Below, piece by piece: positions 11,201-19,970 of a stretch of 64,000 nucleotides of DNA. How positions within the stretch are numbered: the first letter of the stretch is position 1; each line of letters opens with the position of its first letter. Under the pieces are notes generated by a model that was not told the origin of the DNA, did no database searches, and was given only the letters and a program-made list of their open reading frames with translations. The stretch comes from Sebastes aleutianus (taxonomy: Eukaryota; Chordata; Actinopteri; Perciformes; Sebastidae). Position numbers and translations under genes: made by a program. The DNA is taken from positions 6,040,373-6,104,372 of the forward strand of contig CAKAKS010000062.1 in NCBI GenBank assembly GCA_916700875.1, written 5' to 3'.

Positions 11201-14093
11201 GTCCTCCATAAATGTTGCTGTGTGTGCTGGATGTGTAAACAGGCAATGGTTTGCTAACATGCCATATCAAATTATGTGTCATTTTTAGCTTGTTTTGAAT
11301 TTTGCCCTCAAGTGACCATGATGAAACGGATTAATGCACCTTCAAAATCAAATGCAATTTTTTTTGTTATTCTTTCTAGCTGATGCTGATGTCGGTACTG
11401 AACTGCCTGTTTGAGTCCCTCAGTCAGATCCTCAGGTATGTTCTCTCATCAAGTGTTAAAAGGGACATGCTGTATCTTGCCTTTCTAGGTTCATACTTGA
11501 GTTGTGGGATTCTACTAGAACACATTCTTTTTCTCATCCTGTCTGTCTGAAACGCTCCGTTTCAGCGCCTGTCTCTTTAAGACCCTCTCCTGAAAAAGCC
11601 CAGTCTGCTCTGATTGGCTGGAGAGAAACATATGGTGCACCTTTGTAAAGGTAGTTCTCAAGCTGTGGGCGGTATATTCTAATGAGCCTGCATGTGACAT
11701 AGGAAGGGGAGGCAGATCTGATTGGCTTGTTGAATCACATGTTTTCTGATCCAGACAGCCCTCTATAAACTGACAGGTTGTCTGATTTCACAGTTTGTGG
11801 GTTGGTAGGAACTCCAGATAGCCAGATGTATGAGCACAGGCACCTAGACAGTGAGTTTTTCACGACATGTCCCCTTTAAAAAAGGTTACAGGAGATATGA
11901 TATTAAAGTATTGTCATGCATACAGCCTCAGTGTCATCAGCGCTAATGGTAATCCACACTAACGCTACCATCCCTCCACCAGAGCCTCTCAGGTTACCTG
12001 AAAGGGAATCAGGAACAATAATGTTTGACAAACCAGGCAGGTGAATGATGACATGAAGACACCTAGTCCTCATTTTTCGATAATTATTTAACATTTCAGA
12101 AAGATTAGTTTACAAAGCCATCTGTGCGTGTGCGCGTGCGCGTGCGTGTGTGTGTGTGTGTTGTGTGTGTGTGTTGCAGACCAGGATCCCTCATTGTTGA
12201 CTGCAACATTATCAGCCAAACCGCGGCGGATGTGGTTGCTATGGGAACCGATGCAGTAGTAATGCAGAGTGTGAGCGACAGAGACATTGAGAGATTATAT
12301 TATTATACAGTGTGAGAGATTATAGGCTATTCTAAATTCTAAATGGAAATGTCCAGATCACAGCGGTGCAGTAGAACATCAGTGAAGGTTCTCCATGCAG
12401 GCCTGTTAATAATGGTAGACCTATTGTTTCCACATGGTGTACTCTTTACAAATTCTTAGGAAACAGGCATTGTTTTAACCTATTAAAGTAGACGTTACAT
12501 TTTAATTACAATTTTTTGTTCAATTGGGGACCTGATGGATGGAGTGTGATATTAAAGGAACAGTTTGACATTCTGGGAAATACAGTGCTGCAGAAATGAG
12601 TCCTAAAACCCAGAAATTAGTTAGAATTTTAGCACTTCCTGCCTTAAGAAGTGAAAATCAACTGGTCGTTATATTGCAACATCAGCACCCAGCTTCCACC
12701 ATTTTGGACTGAAAGCTAGCCTGGGTTTATCCATTGTTAACAGAAAATCTAGGGATGCACCGATTTGTCGGCCGAACATCGGTAAGTCGACTTCGGCGAC
12801 TGATCGGCAAATAAAATGACATTCCCCGATGGCAGTGGCCAGTGTTTATGTGTTGTGTTGCGTTCATTTTTTGCCGGCTAAATTTTGTGTTGTTAGCTGA
12901 TTTAATTACATTTATTATATTTGTTGGGCTAGGTAATAAATTCCTCTCATTGAGTTGTATAAAGGCTAAGGGGGCTTTTGAAGCAGTTTTTTTTTTTTTT
13001 TATGTGAAAGAAGGTTATTTTAAAGCTTGTTTCATAATTTTCTAGGATTTAATTTGTGCTCATTCAAGATATGAATGAAGGGCTGAATTACTTTAAAAGT
13101 GAAGACGGTTCATTATTTTTTTTTTATAATGAAGATGTCTTTGTTTCCCTGGCACCAAAGGGGGATACAAGCTGTTCATTCCTGCTCTTTAGAGGTGTAT
13201 CTTTGACTTTTGGAGTCCGGCTAGCTTGTTCCACTCTGCTTTCAGTCTTTTTGCTAAGCTACGCTAACCGTCTCCTGGCTCCAGCATCGATTTTCTCATC
13301 TAATTTGACACAAGACTACAAGTGAATAAAATGTCAAAATGCTCCTTTAAATTAATGTAGAAATTGTGATTATTTATGGAGTGTTGTCTTTTTGTCTGCA
13401 GGAAAAATGTGGAGCGGAGGTGTTTACTGGACAACATGGAAGGAGTGTTCCTGGTTGTGGATGAAATCATTGATGGAGGGTAAGAGAGAAATAAGAAGAA
13501 CAATATGTGCACATTTTTCCATCTATAAGATCAACTGCAACCCAAACTTTGTGTCAATTAACAGTCCATTCAAACTAGTTAACATATGAACTAGCTCACA
13601 ATTGTTCTTAGTGTTGATTAATCTGTTATTCATGTTGTTTAAATAATTGTTTAGACTATAAAATGTCAGAAAATAATCCCAGAAATATCCTGCTTGTGCT
13701 GTACTCAGTCCTGATTGGTTGTTTTTTTTCTCCTGTTGCCAGGGTGATTCTGGAGAGTGACCCCCAGCAGGTCCTACAGAAGGTCAACTACAGGGTAAGA
13801 TGACTGTCAGTCAGTCATTCCCAACAACCAATCATCATTGATTTGTATCATTGGAAAACAAATGTTATATTGTGAAGCGGCTGTTTGGCCTGTTGAGAAC
13901 GATACTGTAGCCTCCCACAGCTTTTCTCATCAGCATCCTGCCTACTCTTACCTGCTTTACCTTTCTTTCTCTCCTCTCTGTTTCTCCTCTTCTGATTGGT
14001 GTCAGCTAATGTCAGAGCAAGCCTATGGCTTCGTCCTGTTTGATTACATCACCGGTAATGTAGAGGGACAAGCAGACAAGAGCCAGCTGCTGT

Positions 14094-14125
<32 letters not shown>

Positions 14126-15036
14126 TGAGGGTGAGAGAGAGATGAGGAGAAAGATTGTGAAAGAGAGAGAGAGAGAGAGAGAGAATGAATGAGTGAGATA
14201 GAGACAGTGAAGGGACGGAGGAGGGATGGGCGAGACAGATGAGGTAAATGCATGGTGATAGAGCATGCTGACTAACAGAGAGGCTTAAAGTATAACGCTG
14301 GCATTGTTCTATATTTTAAAACTATGACCTGCTGGTGGCACTAGGAGGAAAAGTCGGGATCACCAAAGTCATTTTACGGCATCCTCTGGGGACCACAGTT
14401 GTCTGCACAAAATGTCACGGCAGACCATCCAATAGTTGTCCAGGTCTAAGTAAGCTGCAGAGCTCCAGGTTTGGGCCCAGCTCCTCCTTGGAGTTTGGAA
14501 AAGGAAGTGACGTCTGAAATTGTGTACACCAGAGACGATCATCAGGATACGATCAATGATCAGGATACGATCAATCATCATGACACGATCAATCATCAGG
14601 ATACGATCAATCATCAGGATACAAAAGCATGTCATGTCAAAGTATTGAGGTTGTATTGTTGACCTCGATGTTATTGGTGGAAGTCATGCGGCGTGGATGT
14701 GATACGACGTATTAAATATATGCTCAGTAGACCACTTTGTTTATCAACGATAAGCGTGATAAAACAGGTGATTTTCCACCATGGGTCCTGGCAATGGAGG
14801 TGGGTCCTCAGCGCCAGAGCTGCCGGAGCCTCCGAAGCCTCCGAGCCTGGAGCTCTGTGTTACTATTGGAGGGACTGACAGACAGACCAACATTTCCAGC
14901 CCTAGAGCCACCAGCATGGCTATAAATCTAATATGAGTTGTGATTGGCTGAGCTAATCAGTTAACCAGCGTGTACTGAATGTCACTTATCTACATTATAC
15001 AGATCCATTGGTGTTTGCAGTGCTCTGCTTTTGTAT

Positions 15037-15067
<31 letters not shown>

Positions 15068-18000
15068 TAAGTAGTTTGCATGATTTAAGCATTCTTCACT
15101 TGACAACTCAATGATGTCATTTTGTTTTACAGGCGGATGACAACCCATTATCTGAACAAAGCGTGGCCCAGGTAACGCACACGTACACTTAAATGACACT
15201 GAATGTGTGCACGCGTGCATGTCTCATACGCACATACATACATGTACAGAGACACACAGATTGTAGATAGCAATACTTTATGCACCTTATTATGTTTCAT
15301 AATACATAACAACATTTAACACAAACATAATCGTATGGATACATGCAGGTACAGTTATACACAGCCACTCATACAGACCCACAATGCTGGTTGCATATGT
15401 TGCACATGTTAAGGTAGCAGCCAAGCCAGCTGCTACCTTAACATGCATACTAACGTTTTAGCTCACCTCACATGTTAAGGTAGCAGCTAGCTTGGCTTCA
15501 GCTCCAAAGCACTGTACAGCACTAACAGGCTCAACTGTGAATGAATGGATTGATGGATAAATAAATGCACTAACATCCTCTAAAGCACCGTAGCTCTCTA
15601 AATACTGGACAGATGTAAAACTGCGTTGCTGATCAGAGATGGATGGATGGATGGATGGATGATCAGAGAGCTCTCCTGACATACAGATTGGATTTATTTT
15701 AACAGCGTTCTAAAACAGGAGTGTTTTCTGATGTCTTCTTTAGCTGCTTCTTGCTTGTGTGCAGGAATGAACATGTTGGACGTGTGTCTGTGTGTGTGTC
15801 TACTCACGCTCATGCTCTAAGCTTTTCTTTTTCTGCTGCTTTAACCCCTGACAGCACATAACAGAGAAACTGGCGCTGACCACTAACGTAAGTCTCTACT
15901 ACTAACTCTTCTAACACCAGCCCTACACGGCACCACACAGCTTATTCTACTGTAGCACTGTGAGAATAGTCTACCATAACATGATATAGTCAACACTGGA
16001 GCACTGCACTGCACTGTCAGAACGTTACAAAGGTCAAGGAAATTGATTTTAGAATTGTATTCCTTCCATATCTATATGTACATGTCACACAAAACATCAG
16101 ATACAAGCTAAAAAGTGGTCATTTATTAGTCATGTTTGCTCCCGATATGTAATTAGACTGATCAAGATCAAGACTTTTTCAATTTACTGTACAGCAGTGC
16201 TCGAAGCTGTACAATAAGGCTGTAATTTATCAATACAACATTCACGTCCTTTTTGTAAAATAATTAGTAAACTGTTCATCATAACTTTTTTCTGTGAACA
16301 AATATAATTATTGAAACATTTAAATGTTTTCTGAATCTGCTCTTTAACTGCAAACATTTCCAGAATACTTAAATGCTCAGACAAAGGCTATGATCTGTGT
16401 AAATAATTAAATAATTATTTAACTAGTAATAATAATGGTTCATAATGTTGGCAGACACTTATGATAACAATCTGAGCCTGAGTCAGTGGCCAAAACAAGC
16501 ACTTTTAGTTTACATATCGTTGTATACGTTAGCGTTTTCCCTCAATACCGAATCAATTTCAGAAATTGTTGTCCCTATTGGTCCCTTGGAAAATAGGGCC
16601 CAGGTTGAAAAATACCGAAGTTACCCTTTAAGCAAAAAGAAAAAAAATACTCCATTACAAGTACAGTTCTTCATTCGATATGTCCCTTTAGTAAAGTATT
16701 ATCAGCAAAATGTCAAAAGTAAATGTAGTATCCATAATGAAGAAAAATATATATCATCATATTATACTACAACACTGTGCACCTGTTAGACAGTAAGAGG
16801 CACAAGCAGCAGTAGAACACTCCATATGGGGCTGATATGACTGCATTTCCCAGGATCCCACTGCAGTGACCGTTATCTGAGCTCCATGTGCCCCCTGCAG
16901 TTAAGATGAGGAACTACAACCTGAATCAGAATCAGAATCAGAATCAGAATCAGAATGGTGTTTATTGCCAGGTGTAAGAGGTATACACTAGGAATTTTCT
17001 TTGGCATTGTTGGTGCAAGACAAACTGTATAATAACAAAAGAATAGATAAAAACGTTAGAATAAAATAATAAAAATGTACAATTTACAAATTACAAATAA
17101 GCTATAAACATGATATAAAGATAGTGCAAATAACCTCAGTGCAGAAGTGAAGTCTTGATTGATGTTGGAGGGATGGAGGACTATACAAACTGTAATGTTG
17201 ATCATGAAAAGACCAACGGGGAGGAAACAAACACACGACACATTTTAACACTAAAAGAAAACACAAGGCTCTTCTGCTACGTTCATAATGAGCTCAAAAG
17301 TCTTCTTTGTATTTTAGATATTTTTCATTCCATGTCAAAAATCGATCCGTCTTTCATTTCACACATCATGTCACTTTGCTGTGTAAAAAAAACGTGAATG
17401 TTGATATCAGAACACACTTGTGTGACCACCAGTTTGAAATCCACTGGTTCAGAAAAAAATAGATAAAACTTTATTTAATCCCGCGGGGAACTTCACTCAG
17501 ATGAAAGAATTCAGCTGTTAAAAGTGTAAAAATAGATTCTTCTCTCCTACGATTGTTTTTTTTACTTGTTTCTGTGTGACATGTAAGAATGAGGTTAGTA
17601 TGTACACGTGTAGTCATTGATCAAATGATCATTTTAATGATCAACGTACGTAAACCCGAGACTGAAAGTTGGAACAATATGTCCATTTGGCCCATAATTA
17701 CAGAGTTTTTGATAAATAGTTCCTGTAAACATTTCACAAACAATATATTGTGTTGTGTTTTAATTAGGGCTGTCAAAGTTAACCCAATAATAACGCTAAT
17801 TTCACTAATTTCTTTAACGCATTAACGCAACTTGCGACTTTTAGGTGGTTTCAAAGAGTGAAGATACTGGTATCATCTGAAACTAAAGAACCTAATGAAT
17901 CCATTGGTACCAACCATGTCATACTAGCTTGTCATGAAGGAGGTTAAATAACACTCTAAGGGGTCCCTTGACCTCTGACCTCCAGATATGTGAATAAAAA

Positions 18001-18801
18001 TGGGTTCTATGGGTACCCACGAGTCTCCCCTTTACAGACACTGTATGATAATCACATGCAGTTTGGGGCAAGTCATAGTCAAGTCAGTACACTGACAAAC
18101 TGACAGCTGTTGTTGCCTGTTGGGCAGCAGTGTGCCATGTTATGATTTGATCATATTTTTAATGCTAAATGCAGTACCTGTGAGGGTTTCTGGACAATAT
18201 TTGTCTTTGGTTTGTGTTTTTAATTGATATACATTAATAAATATATACACATATATATGCATAAATGCATGCGATTAATCGTGAATGAATCTTTCATTCG
18301 ATTGACAGCCCTAGTTTTAACACGGCCCCTATCCCTCTTTCAACATGGCCGGTGGAGCTCCACACAGAGGCTCAGTTGTCTGAACATGTGCTCAGTCTGA
18401 CACCTAGTGGGTGAACGGTGGTACTGCAGCACTATACAAGAAATGACAGCACTGACTCCAAACATTTATTTTTTATCATCAAAATGATTATCACAGAAAA
18501 AAACAATCAAGAAAACAAACATTTATTTCAGTTTTTCTGAGCTGAGCATGAAAGGTCTTCAAAACAAAAAGCAGGTTTTAATGAGTTAACTGTACATGGC
18601 CTCACGATGATATAAGGCTAAAATATAAGTAAATATACTGTATTTTATTTCATATTTAATGGGGTTTATGTGTTCTTAATGTTTTATATTTTTGACTTCT
18701 GTTTTTGCTTCATTACATCACGCTAAATCTTGTTATTTTTTTCTGTTTTCCAGGTTCTGCAGTCGGCCAAGGAGCAGATCAAATGGTCCATACTGAAATG
18801 A
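1632..18801 (+). CDS. copz2: copz2, coatomer subunit zeta-2 (10 coding exons, spliced)
   Basis: Zeta subunit of the COPI coatomer, the cytosolic coat that drives retrograde Golgi-to-ER and intra-Golgi vesicle traffic. Zeta is a small longin-fold subunit that pairs with gamma-COP. Joining 1632-1649, 7341-7409, 8401-8485, 9553-9644, 11380-11435, 13402-13479, 13743-13794, 15133-15171, 15855-15887 and 18754-18801 gives an open frame of 189 aa plus stop. All junctions are GT-AG and all phases agree. Family landmarks in order are EPSLYTVKALFILDNDG, FEKNIFNKTH, IVYKSSIDLFFYVVG, ENELMLMSVLNCLFESL, DEIIDGGVILESDPQQV and VLQSAKEQIKWSILK. Residues such as GMTIVY, VVGS, MSVL, FESL, KVNYRADD and SVAQ are those of COPZ2 rather than COPZ1, and mir-152 lies in intron 1 as in other vertebrate COPZ2 genes. 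Without exon 9 the protein is 178 aa, the usual size for the family. The N-terminus is short (MDSASL), unlike the long human COPZ2 N-terminus. YYDPELYPS has one residue more than the mammalian YYDDT-type stretch. The gene model is inferred by eye. Confidence 0.95.
2214..2278. repeat. CT microsatellite
   Basis: About 65 bp of nearly pure CT with one GTGTGT interruption, in intron 1 of copz2. Confidence 0.95.
2300..2770. mobile_element. foldback (MITE-like) element, copy 1
   Basis: Contains GATCAAACGGTCAAACTAGG and flanking sequence shared with 60360-60785. Its middle holds a perfect 21-bp inverted repeat (2660-2680 against 2742-2762, CTGTAAAATGAGAAAGTTTG) around a 61-bp loop. The left part (2310-2510) is the reverse complement of the right part of the other copy, so the full element is probably palindromic and each copy is truncated at a different end. 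No coding capacity. Confidence 0.7.
3057..3490 (-). pseudogene. 28S rRNA fragment (D2 to D3 region) captured in a hAT element
   Basis: Reading the minus strand gives the eukaryotic 28S run ACCCGTCTTGAAACACGGAC followed by CAAGGAGTCTAAC, and further on GGTGGGATCCCGGC and AAAGATGGTGACG. The fragment is antisense relative to the + strand and diverged, with indels. Towards its right end the D2 motif ACCTAGAGCCGGTC is tandemly repeated. It is too short and mutated to be a functional rRNA gene. Confidence 0.9.
3360..3475. repeat. 20-bp tandem repeat of a 28S D2 motif
   Basis: Five to six units of the type GGTCGACCTAACCTAGAGCC, one with a small insertion. The unit resembles the D2 sequence that borders GGTCGCGGCGCACCGCCTC in the same fragment, so it seems to be a local amplification inside the captured rDNA. 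Confidence 0.8.
3910..4167. mobile_element. non-autonomous hAT element 2 (short sibling)
   Basis: Ends TAGGGATGCATCGATACC and GGTATCGGTGCATCCCTA, with an exact 8-bp target duplication CCTATATT (3902-3909 and 4168-4175). One plus-strand frame reads CLSCVAHTLQLAVNEGL, a recognisable hAT transposase motif, so this is a deletion derivative of an autonomous element. It lacks the 28S insert of element 1. Confidence 0.92.
4377..4548. repeat. dispersed repeat fragment beside a SINE
   Basis: GGCAGGGTTGACGATGTTAT through the segment with CCAATCACTTCCTCG and CCAATCAGATG reads like a fish interspersed element into which the following SINE inserted. No coding potential. The family is not identified. Confidence 0.35.
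4549..4882 (+). mobile_element. tRNA-derived SINE (HE1-like)
   Basis: The tRNA-like head has an A-box-like TGGTTAGCACTG and a B box GGTTCAAACCCC. The body contains GCATGTTCTCCCCATGTTAG and CACAGTCCAAAGACATGC, and the tail AATAAGCGGTTACAGATAAT. These blocks are typical of HE1-type fish SINEs. Diverged, inside copz2 intron 1. Confidence 0.8.
4883..5600. other. intron 1 spacer, nothing recognised
   Basis: AT-rich sequence without exon, RNA or clear repeat structure, apart from short poly-A runs near 5500-5530. Confidence 0.5.
5605..5850 (-). pseudogene. 28S rRNA D2 fragment, antisense
   Basis: On the minus strand it reads GAGGCCGGTAACGGCCCCCG, GGGGGATTCAACTCGGCGGG, GGAGGATCCCCTCGCGGGAC and CTCTCCCCGGTGCTGG, the D2 expansion segment of teleost 28S rRNA. 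Same orientation as the piece at 3057-3490 and covering the adjoining, more 5' part of 28S. The interval around the D2 motif amplified in the first fragment is deleted here. Not functional. Confidence 0.85.
6222..6302 (+). ncRNA. mir152: mir-152 precursor hairpin (intron 1 of copz2)
   Basis: MicroRNA of the miR-148/152 family, which represses mRNAs with sites matching the seed. The 3' arm mature sequence starts at 6271 with the family seed TCAGTGCA and runs TCAGTGCATAACAGAACTTT. The 5' arm begins AAGTTCTGTGATACACTC at 6233 and resembles miR-152-5p more than miR-148b-5p. The arms pair through GTTCTGT/ACAGAAC, AT/AT, CA/TG and CTGACT/AGTCAG around a short loop. Human mir-152 lies in intron 1 of COPZ2, as here. 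Base 10 of the mature 3p is A, where human miR-152 has G and miR-148b has C. It shares the copz2 primary transcript. A tetranucleotide array begins right after the hairpin base. Confidence 0.95.
6316..7005. repeat. GGAT/GGAC/AGAT tetranucleotide array
   Basis: About 690 bp of 4-bp units (GGAT, GGAC, AGAT, GACA variants) with local longer periodicities. It starts about 15-20 nt after the mir-152 hairpin. The minus-strand reading frames rich in PSIHPS are products of the repeat, not genes. Confidence 0.95.
7341..7409 (+). CDS. copz2: copz2 coding exon 2
   Basis: 23 codons, EPSLYTVKALFILDNDGN then RLLSK, corresponding to the first beta strands of the longin fold. Acceptor TTCTTGTTGCAG, donor GTAAGG, phase 0 on both sides. 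Intron 1 before it is about 5.7 kb and holds mir-152. Confidence 0.95.
7500..7860. repeat. dispersed repeat with telomere-like motif, copy 1
   Basis: GGCGGCCTCCAGAACCCTAA followed by CCCTAGCCCC, then CAATTGGTCCCTGATATTG. The same sequence occurs in reverse orientation at 57290-57615. Contains a short CCCTAA-type run. Confidence 0.7.
7972..8293. mobile_element. hAT-type MITE relic of the TAGGGCTGTCAA family
   Basis: Begins TAGGGCTG and ends TTGATTGACAGCCCC. The internal AATGCAGTACCTGTGAGGGT is shared with the copies at 17765, 44769 and 52930. The ends are mutated and no target duplication is evident. Confidence 0.7.
8401..8485 (+). CDS. copz2: copz2 coding exon 3
   Basis: Encodes YYDPELYPSMKEQKNFEKN then IFNKTHKGD. 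Acceptor CTGTTTCAG, donor GTAAGT, ending in phase 1. The stretch PELYPS carries one residue more than mammalian zeta-COP at this place. Confidence 0.95.
8870..9385. repeat. 510-bp polypyrimidine tract in intron 3
   Basis: Almost entirely C and T on the + strand (CTCCCTTCCTTCC-type runs), with rare purines. Its open frames rich in Pro, Leu and Ser are compositional. It ends about 170 bp before the exon 4 acceptor. Confidence 0.9.
9553..9644 (+). CDS. copz2: copz2 coding exon 4
   Basis: Starts by completing the split Asn codon and encodes NEIAFLEGMTIVYKSSIDL then FFYVVGSPQENE. Acceptor CTCTCTGTAG, donor GTGAGG, ending in phase 0. This is the central beta strand region of the longin domain. Confidence 0.95.
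9700..10540. other. intron 4 spacer, nothing recognised
   Basis: No exon, RNA gene or clear repeat seen apart from short A/T runs. Confidence 0.4.
10545..11210. mobile_element. AT-rich foldback element (TTTA/AAAT arms)
   Basis: A TTTATTTATT-rich left part (10548-10735) is followed by an AAATAAATA-rich right part (10815-11095) and again TTTATTTA up to TTTCGGCAGGTTCCGTCCTC. The inner sequence TGCATAAATAAATAAATGCA and AGGGGTGAAATGCAAAGGG recur at 39320-39800, and the right part at 48540-48850. It looks like a palindromic MITE family. Confidence 0.65.
11380..11435 (+). CDS. copz2: copz2 coding exon 5
   Basis: Encodes LMLMSVLNCLFESLSQIL plus two bases of the following Arg codon. Acceptor TCTTTCTAG, donor GTATGT. 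This is the first long helix of the zeta-COP longin fold. MSVL and FESL are COPZ2-type residues. Confidence 0.95.
11456..11880. mobile_element. MITE with TTAAAAGGGACATG ends
   Basis: Left end TTAAAAGGGACATG and right end CATGTCCCCTTTAAA form an imperfect terminal inverted repeat around 425 bp without coding capacity, in copz2 intron 5. Confidence 0.65.
12121..12176. repeat. GT/GC microsatellite
   Basis: Alternating purine-pyrimidine GCGTGTGCGCGTGCGCGTG then GT, a potential Z-DNA-forming stretch, in intron 5. Confidence 0.9.
12552..13350. mobile_element. MITE with TTAAAGGA ends, interrupted by a hAT relic
   Basis: The ends TTAAAGGAACAGTTTGACAT and its inverse copy ATGTCAAAATGCTCCTTTAA bracket about 800 bp. 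The inner GCTAAGCTACGCTAACCG is typical of a common fish MITE. A truncated TAGGGATGCACCGAT element lies inside from 12750. A partial copy is at 27612-27740. Confidence 0.65.
12750..12850. mobile_element. truncated hAT end inside a MITE
   Basis: TAGGGATGCACCGATTTGTC matches the terminal repeat of the hAT elements at 2962 and 3910. No matching right end is seen downstream, so the true right boundary is unknown. Confidence 0.55.
13402..13479 (+). CDS. copz2: copz2 coding exon 6
   Basis: Completes the Arg codon and encodes KNVERRCLLDNMEGVFLV then VDEIIDG. Acceptor TTTGTCTGCAG, donor GTAAGA, ending with two bases of a Gly codon. RKNVE.R..L.NM.G is a strong zeta-COP signature. Confidence 0.95.
13743..13794 (+). 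CDS. copz2: copz2 coding exon 7
   Basis: Completes Gly and encodes VILESDPQQVLQKVNYR. Acceptor GTTGCCAG, donor GTAAGA, ending in phase 0. The motif VILESDPQQV is nearly invariant in zeta-COP. Confidence 0.95.
14094..14190. repeat. CAGA and GA microsatellites in intron 7
   Basis: CAGA repeated about seven times, then a GA-rich stretch with 12 GA units. Confidence 0.9.
14534..14622. repeat. 18-bp minisatellite in intron 7
   Basis: Five tandem units of GATCAATCATCAGGATAC with few changes. Non-coding. Confidence 0.9.
15038..15063. repeat. GT microsatellite
   Basis: Thirteen GT units about 70 bp before the exon 8 acceptor. Confidence 0.9.
15133..15171 (+). CDS. copz2: copz2 coding exon 8
   Basis: Thirteen codons, ADDNPLSEQSVAQ, phase 0 on both sides. 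Acceptor TTGTTTTACAG. The donor GTAACG has C rather than G at +5, so it is weaker than the other donors of this gene. This may matter for inclusion of the small exon that follows. Confidence 0.93.
15405..15487. repeat. perfect 17-bp hairpin with a third arm copy, intron 8
   Basis: CATGTTAAGGTAGCAGC (15405-15421) and its exact reverse complement (15429-15445) with a 7-nt loop. The same 17 bases occur again in direct orientation at 15471-15487, so two alternative stems are possible. It lies between exon 8 and the candidate cassette exon. Confidence 0.9.
15855..15887 (+). CDS. copz2: copz2 candidate 33-nt cassette exon 9 (HITEKLALTTN)
   Basis: Eleven codons with phase 0 on both sides, a pyrimidine-rich acceptor ending ACCCCTGACAG, and a consensus GTAAGT donor. 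It lies between exon 8 (…SVAQ) and the last exon (VLQSAKEQ…). In mammalian zeta-COPs these two peptides are directly joined. Inclusion adds 11 residues immediately before the C-terminal helix, and skipping keeps the frame. The splice sites and open frame are seen directly. That it is used in mRNA is inferred. Confidence 0.7.
16918..17130. mobile_element. retroelement 3' tail with GAATCA repeats
   Basis: Six GAATCA units followed by ATGGTGTTTATTGCCAGGTG and an A-rich region. This resembles the 3' end of fish non-LTR retroelements. A related tail (ATCAGAATCAGAAATACTTT) is at 30665. Confidence 0.5.
17765..18313. mobile_element. hAT-type MITE, TAGGGCTGTCAA family, full length
   Basis: Ends TAGGGCTGTCAAAG and TTGACAGCCCTA, 549 bp. 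The flanks GTTTTAAT (17757-17764) and GTTTTAAC (18314-18321) are an 8-bp target duplication with one change. The interior lacks coding potential. Inserted in copz2 intron 9. Confidence 0.85.
18754..18801 (+). CDS. copz2: copz2 last coding exon
   Basis: Encodes VLQSAKEQIKWSILK followed by TGA. Acceptor CTGTTTTCCAG, phase 0. This C-terminal helix is almost identical throughout zeta-COPs, and the terminal Lys is the COPZ2 form. The 3' UTR follows directly. Confidence 0.95.
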   Translation, partial: VLQSAKEQIKWSILK

Positions 18802-19970
18802 CTCTGACCAGACTCATTTAGGATTCTCAAGAAGAACATCTAGAGAACATTACTAGTTTTTTTTTATATAGTAACAGACTAAAGGGAGAGTCATTACAAT
18901 CTAGGCTGCTTTATATAGCAATTAATCAGCCAGTAATAGGATTTTATTTCTATGTGTAATGGCATTTTGTTACATTGCAATTAATTTATTTGGGTTTTGA
19001 GAGTGATGATAATTCATATTCATATAGATTTGACATTTAACAGGCCAAATTACATCAGGAAAATGTCCAGCTGTGCTTCTGTAAAGGACAGTCATTAAGA
19101 ACCAAACTATGAAAATACTGGAAAACTGATTGGTGATTAATAATCTATTGCTTTTATTTTGGTGGAGCAGGATCTTCCACTCTTATTTACCATAAACCGA
19201 ATCTGACTGTAGGATTTATTTTTGCATATTGCTGATGTGTCAAATTTGAAAATTACACTGTTTTATAGATGAAGAACTTTTTTCCCCCAAAAACGTTACA
19301 TTATTCTAATCATTTTTGAACAATATATTTTAGGAAATATACATTAATATCATATCAGAAAATGAGACACAGAAAAACACACACTGCTGCAGCAAATATC
19401 TGGAAATTAAAGCTATAAAACTGAATATCACATAACAAGAAAATGGTGTTTTTAAAATTAAACCATGTCAGTTACCAAGGGTGGTTTTAAATTCACACAC
19501 TGACATTTGTGCACTGAATTGCTCAGTTTAATAAAGTTTGTTCAGACTGTGCTCCTTAAATGACGTACCCGGTACATGTGTGTTGTAAAGCTTATTTAAA
19601 GGAATGTAATGGCACCTTATGACACTAAACAATGTTAGCACCATGTGTAAGAAGAGGTGTAATATGTTACGTCTGCACTGTCAGTAAAACCCTTATTTTC
19701 CTTAAAGTGGAATTGTCTCATGAAGGTTAAATTAGTATCTGTACATATAATTTGATTTTAGGAGTCAAAGGGACCTTGAAGATTATGAAATATTATAAAG
19801 AATAATGTCTATTTTCTGAGAGTTAAAGATGTTAATAGATATTAAATATTTTCTTAGTTTAAAAGATGAAAAAGCCAAAGACATTTTGTTTACATTTGGA
19901 TGTTGTTTAAAACATTTAGCCTGATGTGGGACGTTTTGTCTGTCCAGCATTTTGTGAAACTGATAATAAA
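18802..19970 (+). other. copz2: copz2 3' UTR with two AATAAA signals
   Basis: AT-rich sequence after the stop codon without other coding potential. Canonical polyadenylation hexamers AATAAA are at 19530-19535 and 19965-19970. The second is followed by a T-rich stretch and fits the end of a long 3' UTR of about 1.2 kb. Which is used cannot be told from the sequence. Confidence 0.6.
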
